This document shows, in pieces, positions 1 to 6,126 of a DNA stretch of 6,597 nt. Location: NCBI GenBank assembly GCA_900771035.1, contig CAAGML010000070.1:1-6597 (forward strand), given 5' to 3'. Under the pieces are notes generated by a model, which was not told the origin of the DNA, did not search any database, and was given only the letters and a program-made list of their open reading frames with translations. Both the position numbers and the translations under genes were made by a program. Origin of the DNA: Bacteroidales bacterium. Its GTDB lineage: Bacteria > Bacteroidota > Bacteroidia > Bacteroidales > Paludibacteraceae. Every line of letters begins with the position of its first letter. The first letter of the stretch is position 1.

Positions 1-1755
1 GAACTTAGCCTCCTTTGACGCACCGATAAACACCTCTGTACCATGGTACATAGGGCAAAGCTCGACAGCATAGGTGTCTTTAATCTTGATGAGTCGGTCG
101 AACTCACGTCCAACAGTCTCCATATCCATAACGTTGAGGACAACGCCGCCTACGTCTGACTTATGGACAGGTCCGCAAACCTTCATCACGAGAGGGAAAC
201 CGAACTCGCCGGCAACCTTCAGGGCATCCTCACGGGTTTTGACCTCAGCGTTCTTCTTGCGATCGATACCCGCAGCGTCAAGAAGCTTGTTGATTTCGTC
301 GAGTGAAAGATAGCCGTCTTTTGCATTCTCCACAACCTCGCGGATAGCCTTGACATCTATCTCTGGCATGTCAAGAACCTCTGGCTGTGGTTTAGGAGTA
401 TTCATCACCTTGCAGAGGGCATTACCGAATACGCACTCCTCGCTGAAGTTGATGCGGTGTTTGTTCTGGATGAAGTCCTCAATCTCCTCCTTGACGTTGA
501 TGATAGAAGGAAGGATAGGGAAGATAGGTTTTTTGCAGGTCTTCATCTTCTTGTCGAGAACATCGTAAACCTCCCAGTTGCGGAAAAGACCTGGAGAACC
601 GAAAATTACGCACATTGCGTCGATATTGTCAAAGTCGTTCTCGCAAGCGTCAATGATGTCGGAGAGCTGCTGTGCGGTACCTGTGGCAAGGAAGTCGATA
701 GGGTTGCCAACAGACGAGCCGGCGAAGAGTTTGCCAAGCAGAGCCTGAGCCTTCTCACCCTTGATTGCTGGAACGTCAAGCCCATTATTAGACAATGTGT
801 CGGTGAGCATAACGGCAGGACCACCCGCATGGGTGATGACAGCCATGTTCTTGCCCTTCATCTCTGGGTGCATGAAGATACAGCAGACCGTAACCAACTC
901 CTGACGGTTGGAGCAGCGCACGATACCTGCCTTGCGGAAGAGTGCGTCAACGGCAACGTCGGATGTTGCGAGCGCACCGGTGTGCGAAGATGCCGCACGT
1001 GAACCTGCCGAAGAGCAACCGGACTTGATGGCGGCAATCTTACAACCCTTGCGGATAAGAGAAGAGGCGTGTTTGAGAAGTTTCTCAGGATTGCCAATCT
1101 TTTCCATATAAATCATCTTGACGTAAGAGGATTTGCCAGGAACGTAAGTCTCGTCCCAATACTCAAGGACATCCTCAATACCAATCTGGGCAGAGTTGCC
1201 GACAGCCCATACTGAGTTGAAGTGCAGACCGTTGGTCATACCAATCTCCTTGATGAACACTGCCGTAGCACCTGAACCAGTGACGAAGTCAACGCCCATA
1301 GGGTCGAGTTGAGGTATAGGGGCGTCGAAAGCACCTGTGTAGTTCACGTTGAGGAAACCCGTGCAGTTAGGACCGATGAGCGAACCACCTGTCTTGCGTA
1401 TAATCTCGACAATCTGACGCTCAATCTCGCCACCCTCGTGGCTCTCCTCGCCAAAGCCTGCGGAGATGATGACATAACCGCCGCAACCTTTCTGGTTGGC
1501 GAGCACGTCAACAGTGTGGAGGCAGAACTTGGCTGCAATTGCCATCAATGCGCAGTCAACCTGTGGAAGGTCTTCCACCTGCTTGCAGCATTTGATACCC
1601 TGAATCTCCTCCTCTTTAGGGTTTACCACATAAATCTGACCCTTGAAATTCGAATCAAGGAGATTTTTGAGGAGCTTGCCACCAGGCTTGGTGACGTCCT
1701 TTGAAGCACCGATGACGGCAATGCTTTTTGGATTTAGAAGTTTCTCGGAAATCAT
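1..1755 (-). CDS. Acetate/acyl-CoA ligase (ADP-forming), fused alpha-beta, C-terminus cut by window edge
   Basis: The enzyme interconverts acyl-CoA + ADP + Pi and free acid + ATP + CoA in the cytoplasm, usually making ATP at the end of fermentation. The first 585 residues are visible; the frame is still open at base 1. In order I see an N-terminal CoA-binding Rossmann domain (IAVIGAS at 12-18, IGPNCTGF at 127-134), succinyl-CoA-synthetase-like domains (GSGATAVF at 160-167, SSHTGAL at 256-262, NPIDF at 351-355) and the start of an ATP-grasp beta part from about 485. His258 in the SHTG motif matches the phosphohistidine of the alpha subunit, and His531 in HKSDVGGV matches the second, beta-subunit histidine. 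The ATG at 1755 lies 24 bases after the ftsX stop and gives a normal N-terminus. Family members of this fused type are about 690 residues, so roughly 100 are missing. Preference for acetate or another acyl group cannot be read. A Pat-type protein acetyltransferase with an off-window GNAT domain is a less likely alternative. Confidence 0.93.
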   Translation of the reverse strand, partial: MISEKLLNPKSIAVIGASKDVTKPGGKLLKNLLDSNFKGQIYVVNPKEEEIQGIKCCKQVEDLPQVDCALMAIAAKFCLHTVDVLANQKGCGGYVIISAGFGEESHEGGEIERQIVEIIRKTGGSLIGPNCTGFLNVNYTGAFDAPIPQLDPMGVDFVTGSGATAVFIKEIGMTNGLHFNSVWAVGNSAQIGIEDVLEYWDETYVPGKSSYVKMIYMEKIGNPEKLLKHASSLIRKGCKIAAIKSGCSSAGSRAASSHTGALATSDVAVDALFRKAGIVRCSNRQELVTVCCIFMHPEMKGKNMAVITHAGGPAVMLTDTLSNNGLDVPAIKGEKAQALLGKLFAGSSVGNPIDFLATGTAQQLSDIIDACENDFDNIDAMCVIFGSPGLFRNWEVYDVLDKKMKTCKKPIFPILPSIINVKEEIEDFIQNKHRINFSEECVFGNALCKVMNTPKPQPEVLDMPEIDVKAIREVVENAKDGYLSLDEINKLLDAAGIDRKKNAEVKTREDALKVAGEFGFPLVMKVCGPVHKSDVGGVVLNVMDMETVGREFDRLIKIKDTYAVELCPMYHGTEVFIGASKEAKF

Positions 1756-1779
1756 GATTTTATTGTTTTTGTTATTGGA
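1756..1779 (-). promoter_or_regulatory. A-rich translation leader of the acyl-CoA ligase gene
   Basis: These 24 bases separate the ftsX stop codon from the next ATG. Read on the minus strand they consist almost only of A and T with a few C and no GGAG-like Shine-Dalgarno motif. Such A-rich leaders are typical of Bacteroidota, where start selection depends little on anti-SD pairing. The spacing is too short to hold a terminator plus a new promoter, so co-transcription with ftsX is the default reading, although a promoter inside the end of ftsX cannot be excluded. Confidence 0.4.
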
Positions 1780-2658
1780 TTATACGAAATAAAGTTTGTC
1801 GGTTGACATGCGCAAATAACGGTTAACAGCAAAGAGTGTGGCAAAGTAGTTGATAACCAGACTTACGACAATCATTATTGCGGCAACAGGTACAGTCACC
1901 GTTGGGTCGAAAAGTTCGGCAAGGTTCGTGTAACCGTTAATCTGTATCTGCATAAAATAGAGTGAGGCTGCAAGTAGAACAATGCCAATCAGTGCGCCAA
2001 TCAGTGCGTTGACCATCGCTTTCCTGATGAATGGCGCACGGATGAATTTGTTGCGAGCACCAACGAGACGCATTGTGTTTATGATGAAGCGCTTGGAGTA
2101 AATCGTGAGACGTATGGTGTTGTTGATGAGTACCACGGAGATGAACAGCAGTACGACGACAATCATTGATATGAAGAAAAGTAGGCGTCGTATGTTGTTG
2201 TCCATGAGTTCAATCATATCTTGCTCGTAGATGATGTCGGTGACTCCTGAGAAGGATTTGAACTTAGGTATGACAACCTTCTGGATTGAGTCAACATTGG
2301 CATAACGCTGCGAGAGATAGACTTCAATTGAGGCGTTAATAGGGTTGTAGCCAAGCATCGAAGTAGGGTCATCGCCCAATGTCTCGGTAAGTTCGGTGAG
2401 AGCACTGTCCTTGCTGATATATATATAATGAGTTGATATTGGCGTGACTTTGATGTAAGATTCGAGGCGTGTGAGGTCTGTGTGGGTAATGCTGTCGTCA
2501 AGTTGGATAGATACGGATATGTTCTCCTGACTGCGGTGTGCGTAGTGGGTGACGGTGAGGAGAAGCCATGTGAGAAGACCGACCATGAAAAGCACCAACG
2601 CGATGCTGATGTTGGAGGTCAGGTGCAGATTGAAGAATGAAGGTTTTTGTTTTTTCAT
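1780..2658 (-). CDS. ftsX: Cell division protein FtsX (ABC-type permease subunit)
   Basis: FtsX is the membrane partner of the ATPase FtsE; together they control peptidoglycan hydrolases at the division site. The 292-residue protein has the FtsX topology: a short cytoplasmic N-terminus, TM1 at about 17-39, a large extracytoplasmic domain at about 40-158, then TM2 (159-180), TM3 (214-236) and TM4 (256-278). The family signature lies in the cytoplasmic loop after TM2, with NTMRLVGARNKFIRAPF at 194-210, where FtsE would bind. Length is normal for the family (about 290-300). The start MKKQKPSFF puts basic residues before TM1, as expected for an inward N-terminus. It follows nadE after 34 bases, and no ftsE is adjacent, which is common in Bacteroidota, where ftsE lies elsewhere. 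MacB/LolC-type permeases are an alternative but are usually longer with a different periplasmic domain. Confidence 0.92.
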   Translation of the reverse strand: MKKQKPSFFNLHLTSNISIALVLFMVGLLTWLLLTVTHYAHRSQENISVSIQLDDSITHTDLTRLESYIKVTPISTHYIYISKDSALTELTETLGDDPTSMLGYNPINASIEVYLSQRYANVDSIQKVVIPKFKSFSGVTDIIYEQDMIELMDNNIRRLLFFISMIVVVLLFISVVLINNTIRLTIYSKRFIINTMRLVGARNKFIRAPFIRKAMVNALIGALIGIVLLAASLYFMQIQINGYTNLAELFDPTVTVPVAAIMIVVSLVINYFATLFAVNRYLRMSTDKLYFV

Positions 2659-2692
2659 TGTTATTCTGTTTTCCGTTAACGGTGAATCTACC
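2659..2692 (-). promoter_or_regulatory. nadE-ftsX intergenic leader with a small perfect palindrome
   Basis: This 34-base gap is the longest in the window. It contains the perfect 10-base palindrome CCGTTAACGG (2673-2682), centred about 20 bases before the ftsX ATG, followed on the minus strand by an A-rich stretch without a Shine-Dalgarno sequence. The palindrome has no loop and no following T-run on the minus strand, so it is not a normal rho-independent terminator. It could be a small protein-binding site or chance; I cannot tell which. Confidence 0.25.
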
Positions 2693-4570
2693 TTATGCTA
2701 AGTCAGACGGGAGACGGAGGTCGCCGCGAGGAGAGACTCCGACGGAGAGGACTTTAGGACCATCAGGAAGGCATGAGCGCTTGAACTGCTGACGCTTGAA
2801 ACGACGCCAGAAAGTGTCATACCAATGAGCGATTGTCTCGTCATCGTATTCGCCGGCAAAAGCCTGTTCTGCCATCATCAGCACTTTCGAGCGTGAGTAG
2901 CCATAGCGAAGGGTGTAGAAGATGAAAAAATCGTGCAATGGGTAAGGTCCTACGAAATCCTCCGTGACCTGACCACCCTCCATAGGAATGAGTTCAGGCG
3001 AGATTGGTGTGTCAACGATGTCATGAAGGCAGTCTGCAAGACGTTCAGATGTCGAGTTATTGGCAAGATGCTCAACTATATGGCGGATAAGTGTCTTTGT
3101 AATACCTGCGTTAACGCCATACATTGACATGTGGTCGCCGTTGTAGGTTGCCCAACCGAGGACAAGTTCAGAAAGGTCGCCCGTGCCTACGACAATACCG
3201 TTGTATTTGTTCGCCAGGTTCATGAGAATCAGTGTACGGTAGCGTGCCTGTGTGTTCTCGTATGTCACGTCGTGCTGCTCTTTGTCATGCCCAATCTCGG
3301 CAAAATGAAGGTCGCAACCCTCAGTGATTGAGATTGTCTCGGCAGACACTCCCAACTCCTCCATGATTATGTCGGCATTGGTGTGCGTGCGTGGGGATGT
3401 GCCATAGCCAGGCATAGTTATGGCATGTATGTTGGTGCGTGGAAGACCCAGTTTGTCGCAAGCCTCGGCGGCGACAAGTAGGGCGAGAGTCGAGTCAAGC
3501 CCGCCTGAAACACCGATTATCAACTTGTCAATATGGGCGTTGCGCATACGGCGTTTAAGACCCGTGACCTGAATCGAGAACATCTCGTTGCACTGTTCGC
3601 TCACGCTGCGGTCTTGCGAGAAATAAGGACACTGCGAGAAATGGCGGTCAATGTCGTAGTCGTGAACAGCGTTATCGCATGTGACGAAACGCGCACTGTT
3701 CTTGAACTCGGATGCGCAGGACCAGAAAGTCGAGTTAGCCATACGCATGGCACGTATCCTGTCAAGGTCAAGGTCTGCCGTGACTATTTGCGCTTCGTCG
3801 CAGAAACGTTCCGACTGTGCGATGATGTCGCCACACTCAGCAATGCCTGCCTTGCCGATGAAGACAAGGTCGGTTGACGACTCGCCGGGACCTGCCGAGC
3901 AATATACGTAACCTGCCATAAGTGCCATCGTCTGATGGCATACCATGTGCTGAAGGTAGGTGTTTTTGTTCAGAAGCTCGTCTGATGCCGAGAGGTTTAT
4001 GATGATCTCAGCACCCTTCAGACAGAGTTCCGTCGAAGGAGGGATAGGAGCCCAGAGGTCTTCGCAAATTTCAATGCCGAACGAGAACTCACTGGTGTTG
4101 ACAATAATATATTCGCCGAAAGGTATGTTGTCCTGTCCGCAGAGCGAGGCGGTAAGCTCATGAGTCTCGCGTGAGGAGGCGAAGAGCCTGCGCTCGTAGA
4201 ACTCGCCGTAGTTTGGAATGTAGCGTTTAGGGACAATGGCAAGAATACGGCCGTGATGAAGTGCCACGCCACAGTTGAACAACAGTCCGCGCACTGAGAC
4301 TGGCATTCCTATTACAGCGATTATGTCAAGGTCGGCCGTGTGCCTGAGAATAATGCCTAAGGCATTGACAGAGTCGTCAAGAAGTGCCTGATAGTGCATG
4401 TAATCGCCTATCGTATAGCCGGTCAGCGAGAGTTCGGGAAACGAAATCAGTTGTGTTCCAGACTGCGATGCCTCGTCAATGAGGGCATTGATTTCCTCTG
4501 CATTGTGTATTGGGTCGCCGATGTGTATCAAGGGAATGCCGGCGGCTATTTTCACGAAATTATGATTCAT
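2693..4570 (-). CDS. nadE: Glutamine-dependent NAD(+) synthetase
   Basis: NadE catalyses the last step of NAD synthesis: deamido-NAD + ATP + glutamine + water gives NAD + AMP + PPi + glutamate, in the cytoplasm. The 625 residues hold two domains. The N-terminal nitrilase-like glutaminase (about 5-280) has the complete Glu-Lys-Cys triad: Glu46 in FPELSLTGY, Lys115 in VPKRYIPNYGEFYE and Cys169 in GIEICEDLWAP. The C-terminal synthetase (about 330-625) has the ATP-pyrophosphatase loop GVSGGLDS at 353-360, MPGYGTS at 386-392, and VGTGDLSELVLGW followed by NAGITKTL (461-494). The C-terminal stretch FKRQQFKR...PKVLSVGVSPRGDLRLPSDL is characteristic of the long form, so the gene is full length. The start lies 6 bases after the exporter gene, whose two tandem in-frame stops (TAA TAA) precede it. 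The linked glutaminase means the enzyme can use glutamine, not only ammonia. Confidence 0.97.
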   Translation of the reverse strand: MNHNFVKIAAGIPLIHIGDPIHNAEEINALIDEASQSGTQLISFPELSLTGYTIGDYMHYQALLDDSVNALGIILRHTADLDIIAVIGMPVSVRGLLFNCGVALHHGRILAIVPKRYIPNYGEFYERRLFASSRETHELTASLCGQDNIPFGEYIIVNTSEFSFGIEICEDLWAPIPPSTELCLKGAEIIINLSASDELLNKNTYLQHMVCHQTMALMAGYVYCSAGPGESSTDLVFIGKAGIAECGDIIAQSERFCDEAQIVTADLDLDRIRAMRMANSTFWSCASEFKNSARFVTCDNAVHDYDIDRHFSQCPYFSQDRSVSEQCNEMFSIQVTGLKRRMRNAHIDKLIIGVSGGLDSTLALLVAAEACDKLGLPRTNIHAITMPGYGTSPRTHTNADIIMEELGVSAETISITEGCDLHFAEIGHDKEQHDVTYENTQARYRTLILMNLANKYNGIVVGTGDLSELVLGWATYNGDHMSMYGVNAGITKTLIRHIVEHLANNSTSERLADCLHDIVDTPISPELIPMEGGQVTEDFVGPYPLHDFFIFYTLRYGYSRSKVLMMAEQAFAGEYDDETIAHWYDTFWRRFKRQQFKRSCLPDGPKVLSVGVSPRGDLRLPSDLA

Positions 4571-4576
4571 GGCTTA

Positions 4577-5278
4577 TTATGATAATTCTATTAGGGTTTT
4601 AATGGCAGTCCCGAAGGCTGCAAGTATAAGGATGGCACCTGTGGCGTGGTTGAGAATCCGCAGCCCACGCTCCTTGAAGTTTCCACGAAAATGTCCGACA
4701 ATGTAGGTCAGTGTCATCCACCAGCAGAAAGCGCCTATGAGTATGGCTATGAATGTGATACCGTTGGTTAAGGGGTCGCCTGACGACATGACATGGAATT
4801 GTGCGAAAAGACCAATGAAAAGGAAGATAATGAGGGGGTTCGAGAAACACAGACCGAAAGCCGTCATATAGTCGTGGAACATCTTGTTGCGGACAACCTT
4901 TTTGAAAACATTGCGTTTTGGGGAATCGATGTGCTGATGGTGGGGGTGTTTCATTTTTATTTTCTCAACGTCTTCGGGTTTTGACTTATAGATGTGAAGG
5001 CCAAAGAGACCGATGATGACAGCGCCGAATAGTTGTATGACGGTCATGTTCTGGTTGATGAAGTCGGTGATGAAATTCATACTTGCCCCGACAAGCAAGG
5101 CATATATGATGTCGGAAGTGGTTGCGCCGAGACCTGTGATTACACCGTGCCAACGTCCCCGCGAGAGTGTCCGCTGAATGCACAGCACACCGAGGGGACC
5201 CACAGGAGCGGACACGCAGATTCCTATGAACCAGCCTTTCAGAAACTCTTGAAATATATTTACTATATGCAAATCCAT
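4577..5278 (-). CDS. LysE/RhtB-family membrane exporter, substrate unknown
   Basis: This is an inner-membrane transporter of the LysE/RhtB superfamily, whose known members export amino acids or other small solutes. From the chosen start it has 233 residues and about six hydrophobic segments (roughly 12-38, 45-69, 79-98, 141-161, 173-197 and 207-229). The family motif SAPVGPLGVL occurs at 23-32 in TM1, with the second-repeat counterpart SNP at 146-148. The TM3-TM4 loop is polar and carries a histidine cluster, HPHHQH, at 111-116. I chose the ATG at 5278, which gives MDLHIVNIFQEF; an upstream in-frame ATG at 5305 would add nine polar residues (MVPPRQHNQ) and lengthen the overlap with miaA from 16 to 43 bases. 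The gene ends with TAA TAA just before nadE. The family assignment is good, but the substrate cannot be inferred; neither neighbour suggests one. Confidence 0.85.
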   Translation of the reverse strand: MDLHIVNIFQEFLKGWFIGICVSAPVGPLGVLCIQRTLSRGRWHGVITGLGATTSDIIYALLVGASMNFITDFINQNMTVIQLFGAVIIGLFGLHIYKSKPEDVEKIKMKHPHHQHIDSPKRNVFKKVVRNKMFHDYMTAFGLCFSNPLIIFLFIGLFAQFHVMSSGDPLTNGITFIAILIGAFCWWMTLTYIVGHFRGNFKERGLRILNHATGAILILAAFGTAIKTLIELS

Positions 5279-6123
5279 TTGATTGTGTTGTCGTGGCGGA
5301 ACCATGTCATCTGCTTGCGTGCGTAATGGCGTGTGTTCCGTTGAATAAGCCGTATTGCTTCGTTTATGTCGTAGAGTCCGTCAAAGTAACCGAACATCTC
5401 TTTCATTCCGACAGTGTTCAGGGCATTGAGGTGACGGTAAGGCAGCATTGCCTCGGCCTCGTCACGCAATCCGCGTTCAATCATCCTCAGCACACGGTCG
5501 TCAATGCGTTTGTAGAGTGTCTCCCGTTCACGGATTATGCCAATCTTGACGATGTCGAAATCCCGTTCATTGTTCCTTCCTTTGCGCAGCGAGGTGAATG
5601 TAGCGCCGCTTTGCCGGCAGACCTCAATGGCATGGAGTACACGCCGCCAGTTGTTTAGGTCGCAGACTTTGTAATGTTCCGGGTCAAGCCGCTGAAGCTG
5701 TTGCCGCATGTGCTCCAGACCTTTCTCATTGTATTCATCCAGAACCTCCTTACGCAGTTGCGGGTCGATGTCCGGAATGTCGTCAATGCCGTTCGTGACA
5801 GCATCGATGTACATCATCGAACCTCCCGCCAGCAATGCGTTGCCGTGTCTCTCTATCTCTTCACTTATTACCTTCAGCGCATCCTGCTCGTAGTGTCCTG
5901 CGCTGTACTGGTCATGAATTGAATGTGTTCCGACGAAATGATGGTGTACCTTTGTGAGCATCTCCTTTGTCGGGGCATCAGTGCAGATGGGTATTTCACG
6001 GTAAATCTGGCGCGAGTCGGCATTTATGACCGAGCATCCGAGACGCTGTGCCATGTCAACCGCATACCTGCTTTTGCCTACGCCCGTTGGTCCGAGAATT
6101 ATATGGAGAGTGCCCTTCCCCAT
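5263..6123 (-). CDS. miaA: tRNA dimethylallyltransferase (tRNA A37 isopentenyltransferase)
   Basis: MiaA transfers the dimethylallyl group of DMAPP to N6 of A37 in tRNAs that read codons beginning with U, which stabilises codon-anticodon pairing. The 286-residue protein has the P-loop GPTGVGKS at 11-18, NADSRQIY at 34-41 with the catalytic-type Asp36, the DAPT segment at 49-52, AGGSMMYIDAV at 99-109, NNWRRVLHAIEV at 157-168, NTVGMKEM at 236-243 and the conserved tail QRNTRHYARKQMTWFR at 261-276. Length is slightly short of the usual 300 or so but no motif is missing. The start MGKGTLHIIL leads straight into the first beta strand and lies 3 bases after the stop of the upstream gene; its end overlaps the exporter gene. 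Bacteroidota often carry two miaA paralogues, so this may not be the only copy. Confidence 0.97.
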   Translation of the reverse strand: MGKGTLHIILGPTGVGKSRYAVDMAQRLGCSVINADSRQIYREIPICTDAPTKEMLTKVHHHFVGTHSIHDQYSAGHYEQDALKVISEEIERHGNALLAGGSMMYIDAVTNGIDDIPDIDPQLRKEVLDEYNEKGLEHMRQQLQRLDPEHYKVCDLNNWRRVLHAIEVCRQSGATFTSLRKGRNNERDFDIVKIGIIRERETLYKRIDDRVLRMIERGLRDEAEAMLPYRHLNALNTVGMKEMFGYFDGLYDINEAIRLIQRNTRHYARKQMTWFRHDNTIKWICI

Positions 6124-6126
6124 TTC

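Noticed and set aside
457..1002. A plus-strand open frame of 181 codons opposite the acyl-CoA ligase gene.
   Set aside because: It lies wholly antisense to a clearly recognised gene whose catalytic motifs fall in the same bases, its translation shows no recognisable domain, and long antisense frames are expected opposite a gene with strong codon bias.
1309..1704. A plus-strand open frame of 131 codons opposite the ligase N-terminus.
   Set aside because: It overlaps the CoA-binding domain on the other strand and shows no family motif; treated as a shadow of the real gene.
1774..1790. A TATAAT-like hexamer on the minus strand at the end of ftsX, just before the ligase gene.
   Set aside because: The hexamer falls on the ftsX stop region. 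Bacteroidota promoters use a TAnnTTTG -7 element with a TTTG-type -33 element, and neither fits well here; an A/T-rich stretch makes TATAAT likely by chance.
2420..2432. A short TA dinucleotide run inside ftsX.
   Set aside because: It encodes Tyr-Ile-Tyr-Ile in frame in the periplasmic domain and is too short to be a meaningful repeat.
3533..3877. Plus-strand open frames of 114 and 76 codons opposite nadE, and similar ones opposite miaA.
   Set aside because: All are antisense to genes with full sets of motifs, overlap each other, and have no recognisable domain.
4571..4579. Possible read-through fusion of the exporter with nadE, which are in the same reading frame.
   Set aside because: Two consecutive in-frame TAA codons separate them, and both proteins are complete by themselves.
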